A stretch of DNA of 57,046 bases, from positions 1-57,046 of the forward strand of contig DATJZY010000031.1 of the NCBI GenBank assembly GCA_035577985.1. Direction: 5' to 3'. The notes beneath the pieces were generated by a model that worked only from the letters and a program-made list of their open reading frames with translations, searched no databases and was not told where the DNA came from. Source of the stretch: Candidatus Eisenbacteria bacterium (lineage in GTDB: Bacteria > Desulfobacterota > Binatia > DP-6). Positions 8,077 through 17,499 of this stretch are shown here, piece by piece. How positions within the stretch are numbered: position 1 is the first letter of the stretch; every line of letters starts with the position of its first letter. The translations under genes were made by a program, and so were the position numbers.

Positions 8077-10050
8077 GTGCGTCGGCATCTCCCGGCCGCG
8101 GCCCTGCTCTTCGCCGTCGCGTTCCTGGTTCGCTGGTGGTTCCTGTCGGGGCTCGTCCTCGGCGACGACGCGCAGGAGTTCTCGGTCGTCCAGCGTGTCC
8201 TCACCGGCGCACCGAACCTTCACGAGCAGCTCCAGCTCCGCTTCGCCGGCTGGGGCCTGAATTGGCTCTTCGCATACCTCTTCGGCATCTCGGAGACGAC
8301 GATCCTCCTGCCGACGTGGATCCTGTCGTCCACCTTCGGCGTCCTCGCCTACGCGCTGCTCGTGCCCGGATACGGTCGCGGGCGCGCGTTCGTGGCCGGG
8401 CTCGCCGTCGCGACGGCCCCCTTCGAGGTGGTGCTGGGCACCGTGCGAACGAACGACCTCTATCTCGCATGGACGCTCGCGGTCGGCTTCGTCGTGCTCG
8501 CACGGCTCGAGCACCGTCCGGTCCTCCAGGGCGTCCTCGTCGCCCTCTGCCTGTGGCTCGGGTTCTACGTGAAGCTGTGGGCCGTCTACGCGCTGCCGGG
8601 CCTCGCGCTCTACTACGCGGCGGGACGGCGCTGGCGCGGCGCGATCGCGTTCACCGTCGCGAGCGCCCTGCTCCACGGCGCGACGTGCGCGTACTGGTGG
8701 TGGACGCTCGGCACGCCGATCCCGTTCATCGAGAGCCACGCGGCCAACTACCCCGTGGCCCTAGGCGACCTCGGACGGGAGCTCGGCCACTACCCGCAGA
8801 TGCTGTTCCGTGGTTCCGAGTTCGGGACGACGCTGTTCGGGGTCGTGCCCTACCTCCTCGTCGTGCTGCTCGTGATGAAGGCGCTCAGCCGGGCCTCGGG
8901 CCGCTTCGACCGCCTCGACGCCCTCCTCGCCGGGTTCTACGGCAGCTTCTTCGTGCTGCTCGAGTTCTTCCCGAACGGCTTCTCGCTCGACGCGTACTAC
9001 ACGGTGCCGCGCATCTTCCGGTACCTCGCGCCGCTCTCCTTTCCGATGGCGGCGCACGTGGCGAAGCTCCTCCTCGACCGCACGCGCGAGGACCGCCCCG
9101 TCGGCGTGGCCGCGGTCTTCGTCCCGCTCCTCGTCCTCAACCTCATCGGCGCCGCGAACGCGACCGGGCCGGGGCGCGTCTACCGCGAGGCGCTCTTCCG
9201 CGTCGTCGACGCGATCGAGCGCGCTTCGCCGCCGAAGATCGTCGCCGACACCACCGTCGGCTACTGGCTGCGGATGCTCGTCCTCGATCCCGAGGAGGTC
9301 CGAGCCGAGGTGGCGAACCCGGAGGGGATCTACGGCGCAAAGGACTGCGAAAAGTGGCTCCGCGACCAGCAGGCCTCGTTTCCCGCGGGAACGCTGCTCG
9401 TGACGGGGCTCTCGGGCTACGTGCACTACGGCGCCCACCGCGACGGCTTCCGCCTCACCTTGTTCGAGGCGCCGCTCGATCCGGGCTGGGAGCTCGTGGG
9501 CGAGTACGGGCTGCTCACCTATCTGCCGCAACCCGAGCCGGCGCGGCTCTGGCGATGGAAGAACAGCCCCGCCGTGGTGACCGGCGAGCTGCGCGCGGAG
9601 GACGTCTCCTCGCTGGCGGGCATCACGGATCCGAACGTCCTGTGGACCGACGGCATGGCCCGCTACGACCAGAAGGACTACCCGGGCGCGCGTCCCTACT
9701 TCCGCGAGCTCATGCGGCAGTATCCAGGCAAGGCCGAGGACGCGATGTTCTTCTACGCCGCGTCGTTCTTCCGCGAGAGCAAGTGGATGCGCGCCCAGCG
9801 CGAGTTCAAGCGCCTCATCGGCCGCTTCCCGAACGGGCGCTGGGCTGCGGGCGCGCAGTGGCACGTCGCCGTGTGCGATCTCCGTATGGGGCACGTCGCG
9901 CGCGGGCGCGCGCGCCTCGAATGGATCCTGCGCCGCTACCCGAACGACAAGGGCACGGTGCAGCTCGCGCACGACGAGCTCGAGCAGCTCCGGCGCCGGC
10001 GCGGCGGCGTCCTGCTCGACCTCTGGGACCGCCTGCGCGGCCGGTCGTAG
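8077..10050 (+). CDS. GT-C-like integral membrane protein with C-terminal TPR-like domain
   Basis: A 657-residue protein starting at GTG 8077, 13 bases after the GMC gene. The first 350 residues form about ten hydrophobic segments. The first luminal loop carries LGDDAQEF (D30, D31), the acidic loop typical of GT-C/GT39-type glycosyltransferases that use lipid-linked sugars. A soluble part follows, and residues about 520-645 look like TPR/YbgF-type helical repeats (YPGARPYFRELMRQYP, FKRLIGRFPNGRWA, LEWILRRYPNDKG). GT-C folds with C-terminal repeats usually face the periplasm. It abuts the convergent gene stop to stop with no spacer (10050/10051). Glycosyltransfer is an inference from topology and the DD loop. 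Confidence 0.7.
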   Translation: MRRHLPAAALLFAVAFLVRWWFLSGLVLGDDAQEFSVVQRVLTGAPNLHEQLQLRFAGWGLNWLFAYLFGISETTILLPTWILSSTFGVLAYALLVPGYGRGRAFVAGLAVATAPFEVVLGTVRTNDLYLAWTLAVGFVVLARLEHRPVLQGVLVALCLWLGFYVKLWAVYALPGLALYYAAGRRWRGAIAFTVASALLHGATCAYWWWTLGTPIPFIESHAANYPVALGDLGRELGHYPQMLFRGSEFGTTLFGVVPYLLVVLLVMKALSRASGRFDRLDALLAGFYGSFFVLLEFFPNGFSLDAYYTVPRIFRYLAPLSFPMAAHVAKLLLDRTREDRPVGVAAVFVPLLVLNLIGAANATGPGRVYREALFRVVDAIERASPPKIVADTTVGYWLRMLVLDPEEVRAEVANPEGIYGAKDCEKWLRDQQASFPAGTLLVTGLSGYVHYGAHRDGFRLTLFEAPLDPGWELVGEYGLLTYLPQPEPARLWRWKNSPAVVTGELRAEDVSSLAGITDPNVLWTDGMARYDQKDYPGARPYFRELMRQYPGKAEDAMFFYAASFFRESKWMRAQREFKRLIGRFPNGRWAAGAQWHVAVCDLRMGHVARGRARLEWILRRYPNDKGTVQLAHDELEQLRRRRGGVLLDLWDRLRGRS

Positions 10051-12759
10051 TCAGCGCGCGGCGGCGCACGACGGATCGACGACGACCTCGAACGTCCGCA
10101 CGAGGCCGCCGGCCGCGACGGCGAGGTAGCGACCGGCGCCTCCGATCGTCGTCAGGAGCAGCTCGCTCGTCCCCATGCGGTCGACGCGCCTCGTGCCGAG
10201 CGACCCTCCGGCGTAGTCGTAGAAGCTCGCGACGCCCGTGCGCAGATTGACGGTCGCGATCCAGGTCGATCCGGCCGCGATCGGCGTGCACTCGTCGGTC
10301 GTCTCCCGCACCGTCGGTGGCACGCGGGCATCGAAGCGCACGACCTCGCGTTGCGTGGCCGGATCGAAGACGAGGATCTGCTGCTCCGCGCCCGCCAGCA
10401 CGACCTCGCCCCGCGGCCCGCGCGCGATCCCCATCCACCCGCCGGGCGGGATCGCGGCGGCCGCGGGATCGGTCGAGGCGACGCGTCCGGTGAACGGCTC
10501 GACGGTCCACCAGGCGCCGCCGATGCGTGCGGCGCAATCGAGCCCGTAGTGGATCGCGACGCCGGGCAGGACTTCGCCGGCCCGTCCCGACGGGAGCTCG
10601 ACGGTGCGCTGCACGCCGTTGGTTCCGAGCAGCTCGACGACGACGTGGCCGTCGGCGGATCGGGCGACGGCGCCGCCCACCGCCGTCGCAGGCATCTCGA
10701 TTCGCGCCGCGCGGAAGGCGGCCTCGTGCCAGCTCGCGACCAGCCACTGTGGCGGCTCGGCTGCGCCGGCGTCCGCCGCGGCGGTCACGAGGAATACCGG
10801 ATCGATCGTCCTCGTGACCGGCCGACTGGACAGCGTCACGCACCGCGAATCCTCGCGTGGATCGAAGCCGACGGCGAGATCCTGGATCACGGCGAGCGCT
10901 TCGGCGCGGCGATGCCACGGCGTCACGACGCGGATCCCGCCGTCCGGGCCGAGCGGGGTCGGGAACACCTCGAGCGTGCCGCCCGCCCGCACGAGCCGCT
11001 CGGCGAGGCGCCGCTCCCAGAGCGTCGGGCGCTCGAAGTGCCAGACGATGTACGTCGCCCTCGTGTGCTCGACGCGGTGAGCGAGGTCACCCGCGAAGGT
11101 CGTCGCGTAGCTGTCGAACATGCGGCCCGGCGTGGGCGGCTCGAGGTCGAAGTTGCCCATGAGCGAGTAGCCTTCGACGAAGCGCCGCGGCGCCCGCGCG
11201 CCGAGCGCCGCGATCTTGCCGTAGGTCATGAGCCCGCCCGGGCTGGTGCGGTTCTCCCGCTCGGCGTCGTTGTCGAACAGCACGACGAACGCGCCGTCGG
11301 CGATCTCGCGCCGCCACTCGCGCCCCGCTTCGAGACACCGGGTACAGGTGATGCCGTCGCCGAATCCCGCCTCGGCGAACGGGATGTGCTGGCCGCTCTT
11401 CTCGGGCAAGGCGGCGCTCAACGCGAACACCGCCGCCGTTCCCCAGAGCCCGATCGACGCGACGATGACGCTGGCGACCGCGATGCGCACCCGCCGAGAC
11501 CAGCTCCGTCCAAGCCCGTCGACCAACGCCAGCACGCCGTGCGCGGCGAACGCGCACCACGCGAGGTCGAAGACGATCGCGCGGCGGGAGGTCATGACGC
11601 TCATGGCGGAGAGGGCGAAGCCGGCGATCCCGAGGGCGAGCCAGAGCCACTGCGTGCGGACGCGACGGCAGACGGCGAGAAGACCCAGCACCCCGAGGAA
11701 GGCCGTCGGCAGCAGCGTGAGCCCGCCGTCCTGCATCCCGGGTCTGGTGGCGCTCGACCCCCACCCCGTCCGGCGGGTGAAGAAGTACCGTTCGAGCGTC
11801 GAGCGGCTCTCGATCCCGATCGACGCCGCGTTGCGGGTGACGAACTCGACGAGGTTCCGCTCGCCCTTGTTGCCCACGTAGCCCGTATAGGTGGGCCAGA
11901 GGCCCGGCACGACGTTGCCGCGCCCCACCGCGTACGCGATGGCGCCGAACGCGACGACACACGCGAGCACGAGTCCGAGGCGTCGCCCGAGACTCGTGCC
12001 CCTCGGCGCACCCCCGATCAGCGCGGCGAGCGCGAGCGGAATCGCCACCCGGGCGGCGTAGTAGTGATAGACGCTTGCCCACGCGAGGATGCCGGTCACG
12101 ATCGCGAGCAGGACGCTCCGCCGTTCGGCCGCGATCCACCCGACGAGCATGGCGAGGAGCACGTGCGCGACGGCGCCGCTGTAGTGCGAGCCGAGGCGCG
12201 ACCACATGATCTGCATCGGCGAGACGGCGACGAAGGCGGCGAACAGCAAGCCGAAGGCGGGAGAGCGGACGCGGCGGCCGAGGGCCCAGGCGAGCGCGAC
12301 GGCGGGGATCCCGAACGCCGCGCCCGCCAGCGTCGGAAGGCCGAAGCGCGCGCCCAGCCGGGACTGCAGGGCGATCAGCACGGGCAGCAGGATCGCCGAG
12401 TCGTGCGCGGCCCAGGCCTGCGTCGCGCCGAGCTGGCGGACGATCGTGCTCCACGCCGTGTGCTGCTCGAGCATCCGTCCCACGTGGAGGGTCGGCGCCT
12501 CGGAGAACCAGAACGGCGGCGTCGCCGTACCGTCCCAGCCGACGACGCGGACGAGCGTGGCGACGGCGAGGATGCCGGCGAGGGCGAGATACTCGGTTCG
12601 CGGCGCCGGCGGCGGCCCGTCCAGCCGGGAGGCGTCGTCCTGGCGCGCGCGCGCGCCGAGGAGGGCGTTCGCAGCGAGCACCACGAGGCCGGCCGCGGCC
12701 GCGGGTGTGAGCCACCGCTCGACGGTCGCCGAGAGCGCGATGAGATCTCCGCTCGTCAT
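10051..12759 (-). CDS. Large polytopic membrane protein, GT-C-like, with extracytoplasmic beta-rich C-terminus
   Basis: A 902-residue protein. About thirteen hydrophobic segments occupy roughly residues 10-470, with an early loop FWFSEAPTLH resembling the GT-C acidic loop region. The C-terminal 400 residues are soluble and beta-rich, with repeats such as GEVVLAGAEQQILVFDPAT and WIATVNLRTGVASFYDY that suggest a propeller-like fold. A CTRC motif occurs near residue 480. The start is ATG 12759; extending upstream gives an arginine-rich, clearly non-native leader. The GNAT-like gene at 12855 is divergent. It meets the other GT-C-like gene tail to tail. Function is not known; a glycosyltransferase or polysaccharide-related role is possible. 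Confidence 0.65.
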   Translation of the reverse strand: MTSGDLIALSATVERWLTPAAAAGLVVLAANALLGARARQDDASRLDGPPPAPRTEYLALAGILAVATLVRVVGWDGTATPPFWFSEAPTLHVGRMLEQHTAWSTIVRQLGATQAWAAHDSAILLPVLIALQSRLGARFGLPTLAGAAFGIPAVALAWALGRRVRSPAFGLLFAAFVAVSPMQIMWSRLGSHYSGAVAHVLLAMLVGWIAAERRSVLLAIVTGILAWASVYHYYAARVAIPLALAALIGGAPRGTSLGRRLGLVLACVVAFGAIAYAVGRGNVVPGLWPTYTGYVGNKGERNLVEFVTRNAASIGIESRSTLERYFFTRRTGWGSSATRPGMQDGGLTLLPTAFLGVLGLLAVCRRVRTQWLWLALGIAGFALSAMSVMTSRRAIVFDLAWCAFAAHGVLALVDGLGRSWSRRVRIAVASVIVASIGLWGTAAVFALSAALPEKSGQHIPFAEAGFGDGITCTRCLEAGREWRREIADGAFVVLFDNDAERENRTSPGGLMTYGKIAALGARAPRRFVEGYSLMGNFDLEPPTPGRMFDSYATTFAGDLAHRVEHTRATYIVWHFERPTLWERRLAERLVRAGGTLEVFPTPLGPDGGIRVVTPWHRRAEALAVIQDLAVGFDPREDSRCVTLSSRPVTRTIDPVFLVTAAADAGAAEPPQWLVASWHEAAFRAARIEMPATAVGGAVARSADGHVVVELLGTNGVQRTVELPSGRAGEVLPGVAIHYGLDCAARIGGAWWTVEPFTGRVASTDPAAAAIPPGGWMGIARGPRGEVVLAGAEQQILVFDPATQREVVRFDARVPPTVRETTDECTPIAAGSTWIATVNLRTGVASFYDYAGGSLGTRRVDRMGTSELLLTTIGGAGRYLAVAAGGLVRTFEVVVDPSCAAAR

Positions 12760-12854
12760 CTGGGCGCCCCGATTCCTAGCCAGCACCGGGCCGGGAAACC
12801 AGGCGCGGTGCATCGGCGGTTGCGACGGGTGGAGTCGCTCGCGACAATCGGGGC

Positions 12855-13520
12855 GTGCCGGCGCAGGCGTGGGCCGACCTCCAGTTCGACGTCCAGCCGA
12901 CGGCGATGCTACCGCCCGGCGTGGAGGACATGGTCCTCGGGCTGTTCGCGCGCAGCTATCGCGAGGCCGACGCCGAGTACCTCCGCGAGTCGATGCACCA
13001 CCTCGCGAACGTCTCGCTGGCCTTCCACGACGGCGATCTCGTCGCCTTCGCGCTGTCGTCGGTCCGCCGTCTGGACCTTCCGCGCCTGGGTCCCCAGGTC
13101 GTGCATCTGGGCGGGCTCGCATGCGTCGCCCCCGATTTCCGGCGGCGCGGCCTGCTCGTCGAGCTGAGTCGCCTGGGCATGGGCTCGGGACCCGAAGCCC
13201 CTCGCCTCGCCTGCGGGCGCACGGCGCATCCCGCCAGCTTTCGCCGGATCCCCACCATGCCGGGCGGCGTCCCGAAGCCGGGGGTCCGACCCACGGTCTG
13301 GCAGCAGGAGGTGGGCCGGGCGATCGCCGGCGCATACGGCGTGCGTCGATTCGAACCCGAGACCTTCGTGTGCGTCGGCCGCGGCCGTCCCATCGGCCAT
13401 CCCGTGATCGACATCGACGCGACGCCGCAGGAGTGGGAGCTCTTTCGCACAGTCGATCGCGAACGCGGCGACTCGCTCCTCGGCATCGCCTGGCTCGATG
13501 GCCCGCCGCCGGGCTGGTAG
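12855..13520 (+). CDS. GNAT-like acyltransferase domain protein
   Basis: A 221-residue cytoplasmic protein starting at GTG 12855. The central strand-turn-helix VVHLGGLACVAPDFRRRGLL resembles GNAT motif A, with D-F-R-R-R-G as the acyl-CoA pyrophosphate-binding turn. The N-terminal part also looks GNAT-like (LANVSLAFHDGDLVAFAL). The C-terminal half (PETFVCVGRGRPIGHP) is not obviously GNAT. The protein might modify a small molecule or protein amine, but the substrate is unknown. It is divergent from the large membrane protein gene (95-base gap). GNAT assignment is moderate because motif B is not distinct. Confidence 0.6.
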   Translation: MPAQAWADLQFDVQPTAMLPPGVEDMVLGLFARSYREADAEYLRESMHHLANVSLAFHDGDLVAFALSSVRRLDLPRLGPQVVHLGGLACVAPDFRRRGLLVELSRLGMGSGPEAPRLACGRTAHPASFRRIPTMPGGVPKPGVRPTVWQQEVGRAIAGAYGVRRFEPETFVCVGRGRPIGHPVIDIDATPQEWELFRTVDRERGDSLLGIAWLDGPPPGW

Positions 13521-13628
13521 CTCCTCTGGCCGGCCGCCCTTCCGTCGTGCGATAGTCGGCTCGATGACGGGCTTCGGCTGACGCTGATCCAACGGCGGCA
13601 CCTCCGCTCTCCCGCGAGGTCCTCCCGC

Positions 13629-13657
13629 CCGTCCTGCGACCAACGGCCGCAGGACGG
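13629..13657 (+). promoter_or_regulatory. 5'-UTR hairpin directly upstream of the tlyA ribosome-binding site
   Basis: CCGTCCTGCG (13629-13638) and CGCAGGACGG (13648-13657) are perfectly complementary across a 9-base loop. The 3' arm runs into the GGAGGGG Shine-Dalgarno sequence (about 13656-13662) of the gene starting at 13666. The stem is not followed by a T-run, and the upstream gene ends 108 bases earlier. It could control access to the ribosome-binding site or protect the mRNA 5' end; a terminator of the upstream gene is less likely. Confidence 0.45.
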
Positions 13658-13665
13658 AGGGGATC

Positions 13666-14397
13666 ATGGGAGCGCGAAGGCGTGCCGCACGCCGTGAGTT
13701 GGAGAAACACCTACGCCAGGTTCGACCGGACCTCACCGATCCGGTCGCGGCGATCGTGTCCGGCCAGGTCCTGGTCGACGGTCGCATCGTGACGAATCCG
13801 CGTTCGTTGGTGCGGATCGACGCCGCGATCGTCGTTCGCTCATCGGTGCCGCTGCGCGGCGAAGCGAAGCTCCGCGCGGCGCTCACCGCCTTCGACGTCG
13901 GCGTCGCGGGTCGGGTCGCGCTCGACCTCGGCGCGGCGGCCGGCGGCTTCACGCGCGTCCTGTTGGCCTCGGGTGCGCGGCGCGTCTACGCCGTCGACGC
14001 GGGGCACGGGCAGCTCCTGGGGTCGCTGCGACAGGATCCACGGGTCGTGAACCTCGAGGCGACGAACCTCGCCGCGCTGGGTCGCGCGCTCGTGCCCGAC
14101 ACGGTCGGCGTCGTCACGATGGACCTCTCGTACGTCGCGATCGCGACCGCGATCGGACAGCTCGGAGGGGTCGCCCTCGACGCGGACGCCGACCTCGTCG
14201 CGCTCGTGAAGCCGATGTTCGAGCTGCGGCTGCCCCAGGCGCCCGACGATCAGGCGTCACTCGAGCGCGCGCTCGTTCGCGCGATCGACGGCGTCGAGGC
14301 GGCCGGCTGGCGCGTCGTCGCGCACGTTCCCTCGCCGGTGCGAGGCAGCCGCGGCGCGGCCGAGCTGCTGCTGCACGCGCGGCGGGAAGGACCGTAG
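13666..14397 (+). CDS. tlyA: TlyA family rRNA 2'-O-methyltransferase
   Basis: A 243-residue protein with an N-terminal S4 RNA-binding domain (about 10-60) and an FtsJ/RrmJ-type SAM methyltransferase domain. The SAM motif is DLGAAAGGFT at 87-96, followed by VYAVDAGHGQL. The catalytic K-D-K-E tetrad can be placed at K68, D153 (TMDLSY), K182 (LVKPMFE) and E233. TlyA proteins methylate cytidine 2'-OH groups in 16S and 23S rRNA, which in mycobacteria underlies capreomycin sensitivity; they are also annotated as haemolysins. Length is slightly short of the usual 260-270. The ATG has a strong GGAGGGG site preceded by a 10-bp hairpin. It converges with the efflux operon (6-base gap). Confidence 0.9.
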   Translation: MGARRRAARRELEKHLRQVRPDLTDPVAAIVSGQVLVDGRIVTNPRSLVRIDAAIVVRSSVPLRGEAKLRAALTAFDVGVAGRVALDLGAAAGGFTRVLLASGARRVYAVDAGHGQLLGSLRQDPRVVNLEATNLAALGRALVPDTVGVVTMDLSYVAIATAIGQLGGVALDADADLVALVKPMFELRLPQAPDDQASLERALVRAIDGVEAAGWRVVAHVPSPVRGSRGAAELLLHARREGP

Positions 14398-14403
14398 CCC
14401 GCC

Positions 14404-17400
14404 TCACGCCGCACGGGCGATCGCCGGCTCGCGCCGGATCCCGCCGCCGAGGAACGTGCGGTAGAGGACCGGCAGCACCAGCAGCGTCAGCAGCGTCGCC
14501 GAGATGAGGCCACCGATCACCACCACGGCGAGCGGGCGCTGCGTCTCCGAGCCGATCTCGGTCGAGAGCGCCGCCGGCAGGAGGCCCAGGGCCGCCAGCA
14601 GCGCCGTCATGAGCACGGCCCGCAGGCGCGAGAGCGCACCCTCCTCGACGGCCGCATCGACGCCGCGGCCGTCGGCACGGAGCGCGTTGATCTGCGAGAC
14701 GAGCACGACGCCGTTCAGCACCACCTGCCCCATGAGCGCGATGAACCCGATGCAGGCCGCGACGCTGAGATTGAGCCCGGCGAGGTCGAGCCCCACGACG
14801 CCGCCCGTCAGCGCGAACGGGATCGTCGCGATGATGAGCAGCGCACATCCGATCGAGCCGAAGGCGCGATACAGGAGCGCCAGGATGAGCAGGATGCTCA
14901 CCGGGATGATCAACGCGAGGCGCGCCATGGCGCGGCGCTGGTTCTCGAACTCGCCACCCCAGGTGATGTAGCTGTTGGGCGGCAGCGTCACACGCGCCGC
15001 GACGCGCCGCTGCGCCTCGGCGACGAAGCCGCCCAGGTCCCGCCCGCGCACGTTGCACTTGACCGCGACGTAGCGGGCGTTGGCCTCGCGGTCGATCGCC
15101 GCCTCGCCGGCGGCGACGTCGATGCGCGCGAGCTGGCCGAGGGGCACCTGCGCGCCGTCCGGTGTCGCGACCCGCACGTCCGGCAGGCGCGCCAGCGTGG
15201 CGCGCGAGACCTCGTTCAGGCGCACGACCACGTCGAAGCGGCGCTCGCCCTCCCAGAGCTGCGTCGCCGCCTTGCCGCCGATGGCGGTCTCGATCACGTC
15301 CTCGACGTCGGCGACGTTGATGCCGTAGCGCGCAATCGTCTGGCGGTCCACGACCACGTGCACCTGGGGCAGCTCGGCCGCGTGCACGACGGCGAGATCG
15401 GCCACGCCGTTCACGTCGGCCAGCTGGCGCTTCACCTCGGCCGCGACCTTGCGGAGCGCGTCGAGGTCGTCGCCGAAGATCTTGATCGCCACCTGGCCGT
15501 TGATGCCCGAGATGTTCTCCTCGATGTTGTCCTTGATCGGCTGCGAGAAGTTGCTCTCGATGCCGGGAATGCGCTCCAGGCTGTCCCGCATGCCGGCCAC
15601 CAGGCGCTCGAGCGTCATGCCCTTCGGCCAGCGCTCGCGCGGCTTCAGGTCGACGAAGTACTCGAGGTTGTTGGCCGGCGCCGGGTCGGTCCCGTCGTCG
15701 GGTCCGCCGAGCTGCGAGAGAATGCTGCGGACCTCGGGAAAGCTCGCGAGGTCGGAACGGATGCGTGGCACGATCGTCCGCGCCGCGTGCTCGAGGCCGA
15801 TCGACGGCGGCAGCGTGACGGTCACGTAGAGCGCGCCCTCGTTGAGGGTCGGGAGGAACTCGGTGCCGATGCGCCCGAGCCGCCAGACGCCGAAGGCGAG
15901 CACGCCGCTTGCGAGCATCATGACGGTGCGCCCGTTGGCGAGCGACCAGCGCAGCGCGGGACGATAGGCCCGCAGCGCCAGGCGTTCGACCGGCGTCGCA
16001 CCCTCGTACGTTCGTCCGCGCAGGAACACGAACGTGAGGAGCGGGATCAGCGTGAACGAGAACACGAGCGCGCCGACCAGGGCGGCGCACACGGTGTTCG
16101 CCATCGGCGCGAAGATCCGTCCCTCGACGTGCTCGAGCGAGAAGATGGGGACGTAGGCGACGATGATGATGCAGAGCGCGAAGAGCGTCGGGCGCGCGAC
16201 CTCGGTCGCCGCTTCCTCGACCGCCGAGCGCGCGGCGTTGCGCTCGGTGATGCCGGCGAGCCGCCGCGCGACGTGCTCGACCATGATGACGGCGCCGTCG
16301 ACGATGATCCCGAAGTCGACCGCGCCGAGCGAGAGCAGGTTCGCCGACATCCCGCGGACCTTCAGGTACAGGAACGATCCGAGCAGCGAGAGCGGGATCG
16401 TGAGCGCCACGATGAGGGCGGCCCGCATGCTCATCAGGAAGACGCCCACCACCAGGACGACGAGCACAGCGCCGACGACGAGGTTGTGCGTGACCGTCAC
16501 CAGCGTCCGGTGCACGAGGCGGCCGCGATCGTAGAACAGGTCGATGTGGACGCCCTTCGGCAGGATGCCGTCGTTCAGCTGCCGGAGCTTCGCGTGCAGG
16601 GCCGTCAGGACCTCGGACGGGTTCTCGCCCCGTCGCATGAGGACGATGCCCTCGACCGCTTCCGGCCCGAGATCGCGCGCGACGACGCCGCGGCGGGGCG
16701 CCGCCCCGACGACCACGCGCGCCACGTCGGTGACCCGGATCGGCGTGCCTCCGCGCGTCGCGATGACGACGTCCTCGACGTCCTTCGTGCTGGCGAGAGT
16801 CCCGAGCCCGCGTACCACGTACTGCTGCTCTCCGCGCTGGATGTAGTTGCCACCGGCGTTCGCGTTCGAGCGCGCGAGCGCGGCGAACACCTGCTGCAGC
16901 GTGAGATCGCGCGCCTGCAGGCGCTGCGGGTCGACCTGCACCTGGAACTGCTTCAGGTAGCCTCCGAACGAGACGACGTCGGCGACCCCGGGCACTTGCT
17001 TCAGGTGCCGCTCCATCACCCAGTCCTGGAGCTCGCGGAGCTGCATCGGCGAGTAGCGCTTCCCTTCGAGGGTGTAGCGGAAGATCTCGCCGGTCGGCGT
17101 CGCGAGCGGCCCCAGCTCGGGCTTGACGCCGTCGGGCAGATCCACGCCGGCCAGGCGCTCGCTCGCCTGCTGGCGCGCGAAGTAGAGGTCGGTGCGGTCG
17201 GTGAACGTCAGCGTCAGGTACGAGAGGCCGAAGATCGACACCGACCGCATGCGGGTCATGCCGGGGAGACCGTTGAGCTCGGTCTCGATCGGGAGCGTCA
17301 CCTGCCGCTCGACCTCTTCCGCGGCGTGGCCCGGGTAGAGCGTGATGACGTAGACCTGCGGGTCGGCGAGCTCTGGAAAGGCCTCGATCGGAAGGTTCCA

Positions 17401-17493
17401 GAACGCGATCGCGCCGGCGACCGCGAAGGCGATGGTCGCCGCGACGACGACGAGCGGCCGCTTCAAGGAGAAGTCGAGGACGCGGCGGAGCAT
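14404..17493 (-). CDS. czcA: Heavy-metal efflux RND transporter, CzcA/CusA family
   Basis: A 1029-residue inner-membrane pump of the HME-RND family, full length. It has the N-terminal helix after a short cytoplasmic tail, two large periplasmic loops, and the transmembrane-4 signature DFGIIVDGAVIMVEH at 393-407. The two aspartates and the glutamate of the D-x5-D-x5-E proton/metal relay are kept, while the usual asparagine after the glutamate is histidine. FSLEHVEGRIFAPMA is the conserved CzcA stretch after helix 6. It exports divalent or monovalent metal ions in complex with the HlyD-type adaptor and TolC-type channel encoded just upstream (6-base gap). Metal specificity cannot be assigned from sequence alone. 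No metal-responsive regulator gene is adjacent. Confidence 0.93.
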   Translation of the reverse strand: MLRRVLDFSLKRPLVVVAATIAFAVAGAIAFWNLPIEAFPELADPQVYVITLYPGHAAEEVERQVTLPIETELNGLPGMTRMRSVSIFGLSYLTLTFTDRTDLYFARQQASERLAGVDLPDGVKPELGPLATPTGEIFRYTLEGKRYSPMQLRELQDWVMERHLKQVPGVADVVSFGGYLKQFQVQVDPQRLQARDLTLQQVFAALARSNANAGGNYIQRGEQQYVVRGLGTLASTKDVEDVVIATRGGTPIRVTDVARVVVGAAPRRGVVARDLGPEAVEGIVLMRRGENPSEVLTALHAKLRQLNDGILPKGVHIDLFYDRGRLVHRTLVTVTHNLVVGAVLVVLVVGVFLMSMRAALIVALTIPLSLLGSFLYLKVRGMSANLLSLGAVDFGIIVDGAVIMVEHVARRLAGITERNAARSAVEEAATEVARPTLFALCIIIVAYVPIFSLEHVEGRIFAPMANTVCAALVGALVFSFTLIPLLTFVFLRGRTYEGATPVERLALRAYRPALRWSLANGRTVMMLASGVLAFGVWRLGRIGTEFLPTLNEGALYVTVTLPPSIGLEHAARTIVPRIRSDLASFPEVRSILSQLGGPDDGTDPAPANNLEYFVDLKPRERWPKGMTLERLVAGMRDSLERIPGIESNFSQPIKDNIEENISGINGQVAIKIFGDDLDALRKVAAEVKRQLADVNGVADLAVVHAAELPQVHVVVDRQTIARYGINVADVEDVIETAIGGKAATQLWEGERRFDVVVRLNEVSRATLARLPDVRVATPDGAQVPLGQLARIDVAAGEAAIDREANARYVAVKCNVRGRDLGGFVAEAQRRVAARVTLPPNSYITWGGEFENQRRAMARLALIIPVSILLILALLYRAFGSIGCALLIIATIPFALTGGVVGLDLAGLNLSVAACIGFIALMGQVVLNGVVLVSQINALRADGRGVDAAVEEGALSRLRAVLMTALLAALGLLPAALSTEIGSETQRPLAVVVIGGLISATLLTLLVLPVLYRTFLGGGIRREPAIARAA

Positions 17494-17499
17494 CGCGGA

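Noticed and set aside
12760..13710. N-terminal extension of the large membrane protein to 13710
   Set aside because: The extra 317 residues are arginine-rich, lack motifs and lie antisense to the GNAT-like gene. ATG 12759 gives a sensible membrane-protein start.
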